The position numbers and the translations under genes are program-made. Shown one piece after another: positions 1-6,897 of a stretch of 47,689 nt of DNA (position 1 is its first letter; each line of letters begins with the position of its first letter). Location of the stretch: the NCBI GenBank assembly GCA_002699025.1, contig PABA01000076.1, positions 1-47,689 of the forward strand, read 5' to 3'. A model generated the notes under the pieces. It was given only the letters and a program-made list of their open reading frames with translations, had not been told where the DNA came from and did not search any database. The DNA is from Sandaracinus sp. (GTDB lineage: Bacteria; Myxococcota_A; Polyangia; Polyangiales; Houyiibacteriaceae).

Positions 1-300
1 CCCGGGAAGGCGTCCGCAGGACGCCCCAGCACGCGTCCGCCCGGGAAGGCGTCCGCAGGACGCCCCAGCACGCGTCCGCAGGACGCCCGAGCACGCGTCC
101 GCAGGACGCCCCAGCACGCGTCCGCAGGACGCCCCAGCACGCGTCCGCAGGACGCCCGAGCACGCGTCCGCAGGACGCCCCAGCACGTGTCCGCCGGACG
201 CCCCAGCACGCGTCCGCAGGACTCCCAGGGGGCCGCGGGCGCGCGTCCGCAGGACGCCCGGGCAAGCGTCCGCAGGACTCCCAGGGGGCCGCGGGACGCG
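1..300. repeat. 23-bp tandem repeat array, palindromic core TCCGCAGGA
   Basis: About eleven copies of a unit carrying GCGTCCGCAGGACGCC. Core starts at 75, 98, 121, 144, 167, 190 and 213 are spaced exactly 23 bp; the outer copies are less regular. Each perfect unit can fold as a 7-bp hairpin, GGCGTCC-GCA-GGACGCC. The last copies read GGACTCC instead of GGACGCC, like the array near 26.4 kb. The array continues to the window edge, and no convincing gene lies in it. Confidence 0.9.
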
Positions 301-306
301 GGGGCG

Positions 307-1746
307 TCAGTGGTGGCGGACGATGCGGGTGGCGCCGCCGCGGCGCGGATCGCCGAACGCCTCGAAGCGGCCGTGGCGCGCGAGGACGGCGTGGACACCG
401 CCGAAGAAGAAGGCGCGCGTCGGGAACTCGTACACGTTCTCGAAAGCGGCGTGGAGCCGGTGCAGCACGGCGGCCGGGTCGCGGCGTTCGGCCATCTCGA
501 GCCACACCGCGTCCTCCTCGGCGTGCACGCGCGGGGCGAGCACGGCGCTCTCGAGGTCGTCCCCGGCGACGACCCGCTGCAGCACCTGGGCGACGACGCT
601 CCGGATCCGGTTGGCCCCCCCACTGCCGAGCGCGAGCACGCCCTCGTCCGAGCGCGCGAGCGTCGGCGCGATCATCGACGGGAGCGGCGCCCCCGGCGCG
701 AGCGTGAAGAAGCCCCCCGGATGCAGGTCCTCCTCGCCGCAGAAGTTGTTCAGCTGGATCCCCGTGCCCGGCAGGCAGTAGCCCGCGCCTTCGCCGTTGG
801 TCAGCGTCATGCTCGCGGCGCCCCCCTCGGCGTCGATCACGCTGATGTGCGTCGTGCTCCCGAGCCCCGGCGCCCCGCCCTTCGCCCGATGACCGGCCCG
901 GCAGCCCTCGGCGACGCGCAGGACCTCGTCGGCTTCGTCTACCGCCGCCTCCCCGGCGAGCCGCTTCGCGATCACTCCGACGAGCCGGCCGCCGATGCGC
1001 GGCGACGTGGCGACCCGCCATCGACCGAGCTCGAGCATGCGCGGCGGCGTCACCCGAGGCACGGCGGCGTCGAGGTCTTCCTCCGTGAGGCTCCCCCCAG
1101 CGGCCACGCCGAAGGCGTCGAGGAGCAGCCCGCGGAGCTTCGGAGGAGCAGCGGCCCGGGCCCCGAAGACCTCGAGCAGATCGGCGAGCGCGGGCATGGG
1201 GTGACGCGTCCCGGGCGCGGGAGGCGCGCCGTCGGACGAGTAGGTCGCCGCCGTCTCCGCATCGAGCACGTTGATCGGCCAGAGCAGACGGAAGACCTCC
1301 GCGGACTCCTCGCTCACGGGCGCGCCCTCGCGGGCGAGCGCCACTGCCGGCCCGACGACCTCCGCGAGCGGCAGGCGCCCGAACTGCCGCGAGGCCTCGG
1401 CCAGACCCGCCAAGGCGACGGGCGCCGCGGCGCTCGCGCGGCCGACGTGGAAGACCTGCGTGGCCGCGCCGAAGTCGATCTCCACGGCGCGGAAGTCGCG
1501 CGTCGCCGGGTCGGGCGTCCCGCCGAGGCCGGGCATGGCGCTGAAGAAGTCGACGACCGCCGGCGCGTCCTCCGGCGGGGCCACGGTCATCATGCCGGCG
1601 CCCCCCGCGCTCGCCAGGAGCGGCTCGGCGACGAAGGCGGCGAGCCCGCTGGCGATGATGGCGTCCACGGCGTTGCCCCCCGCACGGAGGATCGCGGCGG
1701 CGGCCTCGGCCGTGTGGGGGTTCCCGGCGGCGACGACGGACGTCAT
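307..1746 (-). CDS. ggt: Gamma-glutamyltransferase-like enzyme (Ntn hydrolase)
   Basis: A 479-residue protein of the gamma-glutamyltranspeptidase family, which hydrolyses or transfers the gamma-glutamyl group of glutathione and related amides. The N-terminal block (about 7-50) carries the usual AGGNAVDA and GGAGMM signatures. The autoprocessing/nucleophile motif GSTTH puts the catalytic threonine near residue 298, followed by the family's PGTGIQLNN and later PLPSMIAPT segments. I chose ATG at 1746 because homology begins at once there; codons further upstream look non-coding. No signal peptide is visible, and the protein is shorter than typical periplasmic GGTs (about 550-580 residues), so it may be a cytoplasmic or substrate-divergent GGT. 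It is divergent from the GrpB-family gene across 85 bp. Confidence 0.88.
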   Translation of the reverse strand: MTSVVAAGNPHTAEAAAAILRAGGNAVDAIIASGLAAFVAEPLLASAGGAGMMTVAPPEDAPAVVDFFSAMPGLGGTPDPATRDFRAVEIDFGAATQVFHVGRASAAAPVALAGLAEASRQFGRLPLAEVVGPAVALAREGAPVSEESAEVFRLLWPINVLDAETAATYSSDGAPPAPGTRHPMPALADLLEVFGARAAAPPKLRGLLLDAFGVAAGGSLTEEDLDAAVPRVTPPRMLELGRWRVATSPRIGGRLVGVIAKRLAGEAAVDEADEVLRVAEGCRAGHRAKGGAPGLGSTTHISVIDAEGGAASMTLTNGEGAGYCLPGTGIQLNNFCGEEDLHPGGFFTLAPGAPLPSMIAPTLARSDEGVLALGSGGANRIRSVVAQVLQRVVAGDDLESAVLAPRVHAEEDAVWLEMAERRDPAAVLHRLHAAFENVYEFPTRAFFFGGVHAVLARHGRFEAFGDPRRGGATRIVRHH

Positions 1747-1831
1747 GCGCGCGCGAGCATAGCGCCTCCGCCCGCTCCCGGCCCGGTGCGCCCCTTGCGG
1801 TCGCCACCACCATGCGCACCCTGCGCCGCCC

Positions 1832-2398
1832 ATGGCCGAGCTCTTCCACCTCCGGGACGTCCCCCGCGCCCAGCTCGACGCCGAGCGCGACCGCGTGCTC
1901 GCGCGCCTCCGCTCCGCGCTTCCGCCCGCCGCCGACGCCCGCGAGGTCGGCAGCACCGCCATCCCCACCCTCCCCGGCAAGGGCGACCTCGACCTCCTCG
2001 TCCGCGCCCCCGCCCCCGCCTTCGACGCGACCCGCGCCGCCCTCGACGCCCTCTTCCCGCGCGACCCCCAGCAGCTCTCCTGCGCGGACTACCAGGGCTA
2101 CCGCGTCCCCTCGCCCCTCGGCCTCGACATCGCCATCCAGCTCACCGTCCTCGACGGCCGCTGGGACGACTTCCTCCCCTTCCTCGACGCCCTCCGCACG
2201 GACCCCGACCTCCTCGCCCGCTACGCCGCCCTGAAGCGCGCCTGGGATGGCCGCCCCATGGACGCCTACCGCGAGGCCAAGGCCGCCTTCATCCGCGCCG
2301 CCCTCGCCGCTCAGCGCGCGCGCCGGAGCGCCGACCAGCGCCCCTCCCGATCGCGCCGGAGCCCCCAGACCGGGCCGAGCTCCGCCGCGAGCACGTAG
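1832..2398 (+). CDS. GrpB/UPF0157-family nucleotidyltransferase-fold protein
   Basis: This 188-residue protein matches the GrpB (UPF0157) family, which has a nucleotidyltransferase-like fold and poorly defined function. The diagnostic stretch is at residues 40-57, with GSTAIPTLPGKGDLDLLV, where the acidic residues of GDLDLL fit the usual metal-binding position. Further family-like segments follow (DYQGYRVPSP, then LGLDIAIQLTVLDG). ATG at 1832 begins directly with family-like sequence. The last 30 residues are Arg/Ser-rich and overlap by 88 bp the 3' end of the convergent gene at 2311-4011, so this tail may not be part of the conserved domain. Confidence 0.85.
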   Translation: MAELFHLRDVPRAQLDAERDRVLARLRSALPPAADAREVGSTAIPTLPGKGDLDLLVRAPAPAFDATRAALDALFPRDPQQLSCADYQGYRVPSPLGLDIAIQLTVLDGRWDDFLPFLDALRTDPDLLARYAALKRAWDGRPMDAYREAKAAFIRAALAAQRARRSADQRPSRSRRSPQTGPSSAAST

Positions 2399-4011
2399 AG
2401 CTCGCCCTCCCACGACTGCACCATCACGCCGCCGAGTCGCGGCTCGAAGCCTGCCCCCGACCGCCAGCGGCGGCGGAACACCAGCTCGCTCTCCGCCTCG
2501 GCCAGCTCCTCCACCGGCGCGACGCGCACCCGCAACCCCGAGGGGTCGTGCTGCACGAACGCCACCACATCACCGAGCGGCGCCACGGACACCCGGCGGT
2601 GGAGCACCTCGAGGCGCGCCTCCACCTGCACGCAGCCCTCTGCCCCGCCCACCGTTCCACCTCCCACACCGCAGCGCGCCTCGCGCACCCGGGCCGGCCG
2701 ACCCATCTCGTCCTGCAGCACCACCAGCCGCACCGTCGGGCCCGCGCACTCGAACCCCACGAGCTCCCCGCCCCAGTCCAGCCCCGTATCGATCGCGTGC
2801 CCGTCGCGCCAGAGGCGCCAGCTCTCGTCCCACCACGCCAGCAGCGGCGGCGCACCACCGGGTGGCTGACAGACGCGCGGCTCCCAGAGAGGTCCCTCGA
2901 CCAGCCGGTCTCGCCCGTCCTCGCCGCGCAAGCGCACTCTCCTCTCCGCGTCGCTCCACGCCAGGCTCTCCCCGAGGAAGCCCGCCCGAACCGCCCCTTC
3001 GAGCGGCGCGCGCTCCAGAAACCGCAGCCCCTCGTCACCGAGCTCGCCCCGGATGTGCACGAGCTGCCGCGGCGTCCTCACCCGCGCCGCCACCAGCTCG
3101 ACCTCCACGCCATCGCGCCGGCTCGCGTGCACGCGCCACCCCTGCGCCACCCGCTGCGGCTCGCCCTCGTCGGGGAGGTACCAGAGGCTCCCCGCCGCCG
3201 AGACCAGAGGCCAGCCCCGCCGCGCGTCGCCCAGGAGGACCCCGCGCACCGCGCCAGGCGGCGGCGGGACGAGCGAGAAGTGGGCGCCTGCCGCGCGCCA
3301 GCTCTGTTCGCTCCGTTCGCGGATCCGACCGTCCGCGATGGCGTGAATCCGCCCGCCCCACTGGAGGTAGAGCGCGCGCTCCGTCGCCACGAAACGATGC
3401 GCGCGGCCCCGACCCCGGCCCCAGGGACGCGGGGGCTCGAGCAGCGGGGTCTCGGAGGAGACCGCGGGCACCGTCACGCCGGGCGCGCGGCGCGCAGGCC
3501 AACCCTGCTCGCGCCCGAGCCGCACGATGCGCGCGAGGCTGTTCGGGATCCCGCCCGGCCGGTCGTGCGCGAGGAGCTGCGCGAGCTCGTCCCCCCAGGC
3601 GAGGTGGAGCCGCTTCGCGTGATGCGCCTCGGCGCTCAGCCGCTCGCGTCGCCGGTCGCAGCGCGCCGGCCAGTCGTCGTCGCCGGTGCGCGCGCCGAGC
3701 TGCGCGCCGAGCCCGGCCTCTTCCCAGGGCGGCTCGCCGAGCAGGCAGGCCAGGTACGCGGCCCACGCCGCCTTCGTGTCGCGCGCCGCCCAGCGCTTCG
3801 CCCGGGCATCGCGCCAGCGCGGATACGCGATCGCGGCGAGAGCGCCGAGCAGCGCGATGACGCCGAGCCCTCCGAGCACCCAGCGCCGGGCCCGCCCGCG
3901 TCCGCGCGGCGCGCCGGTGTGCAGGCCGGCCCGGCGCTCCTCGCGCCCCCCGCTGCCTCCCTCGCCGGCCCCTCGCTCGCCGGCCCCTCGCCCCCCGCCT
4001 GGCTCCCCCAT
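2311..4011 (-). CDS. Membrane-anchored protein of unknown function
   Basis: A 566-residue protein I do not recognise. The N-terminus is Gly/Glu/Arg-rich (about 1-40), followed by one hydrophobic helix (WVLGGLGVIALLGALAAIAY) and then a long region with many Trp and short beta-like repeats such as LVSAAGSLWYLPDEGE and LVPPPPGAVRGVLLGDARRG. This looks like a beta-propeller-like exported domain on a single anchor; the fold is an inference. ATG at 4011 puts the helix close to the N-terminus; an upstream extension is possible but would run over the methyltransferase start. It is divergent from the methyltransferase gene (79 bp) and convergent with the GrpB-family gene. Confidence 0.75.
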   Translation of the reverse strand: MGEPGGGRGAGERGAGEGGSGGREERRAGLHTGAPRGRGRARRWVLGGLGVIALLGALAAIAYPRWRDARAKRWAARDTKAAWAAYLACLLGEPPWEEAGLGAQLGARTGDDDWPARCDRRRERLSAEAHHAKRLHLAWGDELAQLLAHDRPGGIPNSLARIVRLGREQGWPARRAPGVTVPAVSSETPLLEPPRPWGRGRGRAHRFVATERALYLQWGGRIHAIADGRIRERSEQSWRAAGAHFSLVPPPPGAVRGVLLGDARRGWPLVSAAGSLWYLPDEGEPQRVAQGWRVHASRRDGVEVELVAARVRTPRQLVHIRGELGDEGLRFLERAPLEGAVRAGFLGESLAWSDAERRVRLRGEDGRDRLVEGPLWEPRVCQPPGGAPPLLAWWDESWRLWRDGHAIDTGLDWGGELVGFECAGPTVRLVVLQDEMGRPARVREARCGVGGGTVGGAEGCVQVEARLEVLHRRVSVAPLGDVVAFVQHDPSGLRVRVAPVEELAEAESELVFRRRWRSGAGFEPRLGGVMVQSWEGELYVLAAELGPVWGLRRDREGRWSALRRAR

Positions 4012-4090
4012 TCCGCGAGCGTACCGCGTCGGCCTCACGCCGAACGGACGGCGGGCTTGCGGCGCGCCGCGAGCGCGCCATGGTCGGGCG

Positions 4091-4753
4091 ATGCCGAGCG
4101 AGGAGCAGCAGGTCGAGTCCGTGCGCGATCTCTTCGACGCCTGGGCGCGGAAGGGACGCGACGAGGGCATGGAGGAGGGCCACGGCTTCGCCGCGCGCGA
4201 GGCCTTCCGGCGCCTCGGCGTGGCGCCCGGCCAGCACTATCTCGACGTCGGCTGCGGCAACGGCTACTCGGTGCGCTGGGCCGCGGACGTCGACCCGAGC
4301 GTCTCCGCCGTCGGCCTCGACGTCAGCCCCGAGATGATCGCCAAGGCCCGCGCGAAGACCCCGCAGCCGAACGCGCGCTTCATCCACGCGCCCTTCCCCC
4401 TGCCGCTCCTGAAGGCGAAGACCTTCCACGCGATCTTCTCGATGGAGGTCTTCTACTACCTCCCCGATCTCACCTGGGGGATCCTCAGCGCGGCGCGCCT
4501 CCTCGTCCCCGGCGGGCTCTTCGCGTGCGTCGTCGACTACTACGAGGAGAACGCGGCGAGCCACGGCTGGCCCGAGGACGTGGGCGTCGCCATGCACCGC
4601 CTCTCGGAGGCGGGCTGGCGCGCGGCCATGGAGGAGGTCGGCCTCGAGGTCGTCGAGCAGGCGCGGCTCCGGCCCCCGCTCGCGGAGGGCGAGGCGCCGA
4701 GCTGGAAGCAGACCGAGGGGAGCCTCCTCACGCTCGCGCGCCGCCCGGGCTGA
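4091..4753 (+). CDS. Class I SAM-dependent methyltransferase
   Basis: A 220-residue protein with a Rossmann-type methyltransferase core. Motif I is LDVGCGNG at residues 51-58, the acidic end of strand 2 is in GLDVSPEM, and the motif II/III region includes FHAIFSMEVFYYLPD and LLVPGGLF. The substrate cannot be read from the sequence; the layout resembles UbiE/Methyltransf_11 small-molecule enzymes. ATG at 4091 gives a sensible N-terminus; the frame is open further upstream, but that part lies over the opposite-strand gene and has no family features. Confidence 0.88.
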   Translation: MPSEEQQVESVRDLFDAWARKGRDEGMEEGHGFAAREAFRRLGVAPGQHYLDVGCGNGYSVRWAADVDPSVSAVGLDVSPEMIAKARAKTPQPNARFIHAPFPLPLLKAKTFHAIFSMEVFYYLPDLTWGILSAARLLVPGGLFACVVDYYEENAASHGWPEDVGVAMHRLSEAGWRAAMEEVGLEVVEQARLRPPLAEGEAPSWKQTEGSLLTLARRPG

Positions 4754-4875
4754 ACGCGTCCAGCCGGGAGGGCGGGCGCCGGGGAAGCTCGACGGCCGAG
4801 GCCGTTCCCGGTGCCCATCCGGATGCCGGACCGGACACCGGACCGGACACCGGCTCGTCCGCCGAACGCGTCGAA

Positions 4876-4900
4876 GGCGAGCCCGCAGCGCCGGCTCGCC
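4876..4900. terminator. Possible terminator hairpin between convergent genes
   Basis: Eight-base arms GGCGAGCC and GGCTCGCC separated by nine bases, between the 3' ends of the methyltransferase gene and the small minus-strand gene. There is no T tract, so intrinsic termination is uncertain. Confidence 0.3.
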
Positions 4901-4922
4901 TCCGCGTGGATCCAGGCGGGGC

Positions 4923-5189
4923 TCAGTCGCCCTTGGTGGCGGCCCACTTCCGGATCTCGGTCCGGAACCACTCGTCCGCCTCGTCGGTCCACTTCATCTT
5001 CTCGCGGATGTAGGCGACCGTGTCCTTCTCGACGTCCGTGTAGCTGTCGCCGTCCTTCACCTTCTCGAGGAGCGACTTCGCGTCCTCGAGGCTGATGCGC
5101 CCGTCGCCGCGGCCCGCGACCGCCTTCTCCGCCGCCTCGAGCAGCGCGCCGTCGTACTTCTTCCCGTCGATCGTCTTGTAGTAGCCCAT
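4923..5189 (-). CDS. Small conserved protein with an EF-hand-like segment
   Basis: An 88-residue, highly charged soluble protein starting MGYYKTIDGKKYDGALLEAA. From memory, near-identical small proteins occur in many proteobacteria with no assigned function. Residues 27-38 (GRGDGRISLEDA) resemble a calcium-binding EF-hand loop followed by a helix, but only one such loop is seen, so calcium binding is speculative. The C-terminal half, with KWTDEADEWFRTEIRKWAA, is Trp-rich and amphipathic. ATG at 5189 follows a purine-rich GGAACGAG. The gene stands alone between convergent and same-strand neighbours. Confidence 0.85.
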   Translation of the reverse strand: MGYYKTIDGKKYDGALLEAAEKAVAGRGDGRISLEDAKSLLEKVKDGDSYTDVEKDTVAYIREKMKWTDEADEWFRTEIRKWAATKGD

Positions 5190-5318
5190 GGTCTCGTTCC
5201 TTCCCCCACGGTGATGTGCGTGGCGCCCGCGGACGCGGACGTCGCCCCCTCCCGGGGCGCGCGACGTATACCACGACGGCGACCGCTCCCCGGGTCCGCG
5301 GAGGCTCGTGGAAGCGCC

Positions 5319-5507
5319 TCAGCGGCGCTGGATGTCGGCGGTGGTGGAGCGGATCTCGTAGTCCATGTCGTCGCCGAGCTGCTTCCAGAGGGCGAGCGCG
5401 GCGACGGCGACGAGGACGAGGGCGATGATGTACTCGACGGTGCTGAGGCCGGCGCGGTCGGCGGACAGCGCGGGGCGAGGGTGGCGAGGCGGGCGAGGTC
5501 GGCGCAT
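5319..5507 (-). CDS. Flp-like type IVb pilin/pseudopilin
   Basis: A 62-residue protein with a basic N-terminus, a class III signal-like site AG/LSTVE (Gly at -1 and Glu at +5 of the mature form) and one hydrophobic helix, YIIALVLVAVAALALW. This is the organisation of Flp/Fap-type pilins cleaved by a prepilin peptidase. The frame could start at GTG 5522, but the ATG at 5507 has AAGGAG at good distance, so I take ATG. It is the last gene of a three-gene set with the TadE-like gene and a second Flp-like gene. No assembly ATPase or secretin gene is in the window. Confidence 0.72.
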   Translation of the reverse strand: MRRPRPPRHPRPALSADRAGLSTVEYIIALVLVAVAALALWKQLGDDMDYEIRSTTADIQRR

Positions 5508-5518
5508 GGCTCTCTCCT

Positions 5519-6520
5519 TCACTCGGCGTAGACGTAGCCGGCGCCTTGGTTGGGGAGCGTGGCCTCGGCGCGGAAGACCATGAAGCGGTAGGGGCCGCCG
5601 GAGAAGACGCGGAGGGCCAAGGGCATCTCGGCGAAGCTCTGGAGCTCGCTCACGCCCTCGCGGAGGCCGTCACGAGCGAAGGTGTCGCCAGGGCGGGCGC
5701 CGCCGCCGCCGAAGCGGGAGTCCTCATGCTCGTGGGCGGGGGAGAGGCGGCCGTCGAAGAGCACCGAGTACTCGTCGCACATGAAGCGGCTGACGATGGG
5801 GACGGCGCAGTAGAAGAGGTAGGTGACGCGGGTGGTGACGGGCTCGCGGGGCGCGAAGGTGGTGCGGTAGTCGTCCTCGCCGGGGGTCTGGGGGAAGCTG
5901 ATGGCGACCGCGCCGCGGCCATAGGCGAGGGCGCCGGGGGCGACGCCGGCGGGGGTGGCGCCGCGCTGGAAGGCGTCGCCGACCGAGTCCCAGTCGAGGA
6001 TGGTCTGGACGTCGGGCGAGGCGGAGAGGAGGGGCGCGTAGGCGGCCGCGCGGATGGCCTGGAGGCGCCCGCTGCCGCTGCCTCCGCCGCCGCTCCCGCC
6101 GGGGGGCACCGCGCCGATGTCCTCGAGGCCGCCGCTCGAGGCGGGGCCCCGGCCGGCGCCGTCGTAGTCGACCTCGTTGATGGGCTCGCCCTCGTAGAAG
6201 CGGGGGTCGTCGGGGAGGACGACGACGGCGGCGCGGGCGGCGCGGTTCGCGGCGTGGCGCACGACGAGCTTGCCGGCGTAGGCGAGGCCGAGCTGCATGA
6301 GCGCGAGGAAGAGGAGCATCACGGGCGGGCCGGCGATGAGGAACTCGGCGTAGCTCGTCGCCTCCTCGTCGCGGAGGAGCGAGGGGCGCGCGCTCGACGG
6401 CTCACCGTGGCGCGACGCGGGCCCGCCTCCGGCTTCGGCGTTCGCGGGACGAGGGCGCGCGGGACCGGCGCCCGTCGAGTCGACGCGCAGGGAGGCGGGG
6501 TCGGCAGGCCGCGCGCTCAC
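5519..6520 (-). CDS. TadE-like pilus-assembly pseudopilin
   Basis: A 333-residue protein with about 50 hydrophilic residues, then a TadE-type segment EATSYAEFLIAGPPVMLLFL at about 53-72 (Glu at the +5-like position) followed by a KLVVRHAANRAARAAVV-type helix. The remainder is an exported domain with Gly/Ser-rich linkers near residue 150. TadE/TadG proteins are minor pseudopilins of the Tad (Flp pilus) system. The start is GTG at 6520, which overlaps the upstream gene's TGA as GTGA, indicating translational coupling. Its stop lies 11 bp before the next Flp-like start. Confidence 0.75.
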   Translation of the reverse strand: MSARPADPASLRVDSTGAGPARPRPANAEAGGGPASRHGEPSSARPSLLRDEEATSYAEFLIAGPPVMLLFLALMQLGLAYAGKLVVRHAANRAARAAVVVLPDDPRFYEGEPINEVDYDGAGRGPASSGGLEDIGAVPPGGSGGGGSGSGRLQAIRAAAYAPLLSASPDVQTILDWDSVGDAFQRGATPAGVAPGALAYGRGAVAISFPQTPGEDDYRTTFAPREPVTTRVTYLFYCAVPIVSRFMCDEYSVLFDGRLSPAHEHEDSRFGGGGARPGDTFARDGLREGVSELQSFAEMPLALRVFSGGPYRFMVFRAEATLPNQGAGYVYAE

Positions 6521-6720
6521 GGGACCGGCGCTCCGAGCAGGAGCTGCGTGCGCCGGAAGGAGGCGAGCAACGGGACGCCGACGGCGACCAGGGCGCCGGC
6601 GACGAGGAGGCCGACGACGACCGTGAGGATGACGTACTCGCCGTAGGCCACGCCCGAGCTCGCCCGCGCGAGGCGGCGGAGCGGGGTGGCGGCGCGAGGC
6701 TGGAGGTCGAATCGCTTCAT
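6517..6720 (-). CDS. Flp-like small pilin, first gene of the mini-cluster
   Basis: A 67-residue protein with a basic leader, the site SSG/VAYGEY (Glu at +5) and a single hydrophobic helix VILTVVVGLLVAGALVAVG, as in Flp-type pilins or pseudopilins. It starts with ATG at 6720 and its stop overlaps the TadE-like GTG start by four bases. It differs clearly from the second Flp-like protein at 5319-5507, so the pair is not a recent duplication. Confidence 0.68.
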   Translation of the reverse strand: MKRFDLQPRAATPLRRLARASSGVAYGEYVILTVVVGLLVAGALVAVGVPLLASFRRTQLLLGAPVP

Positions 6721-6897
6721 CGTTTCGGAGCGGTGAGAGGGGCGGGAGACGGGGCTGGAGACGGGGCGGTGGAAGGCGTCACCGTGAGAACCCGGGCCGG
6801 GGGCTTCGTGACGAAAGGGGATCGGCGCGGCGGGACCCTCGAAGGGTGGGGGTGGGGGCGGGCCCCGCCGCGCGATCCAGGGGGATCTCAGGCGATC

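Noticed and set aside
1-300. CRISPR-like array
   Set aside because: Units abut with no unique spacers, and no cas gene is present; it is a simple tandem repeat.
187-5013. A 1608-codon open frame on the plus strand
   Set aside because: High GC removes stop codons; the frame is Arg/Pro/Ala-rich, begins in a tandem repeat and runs antisense to the GGT-like gene and the 2311-4011 gene, which have recognisable protein features.
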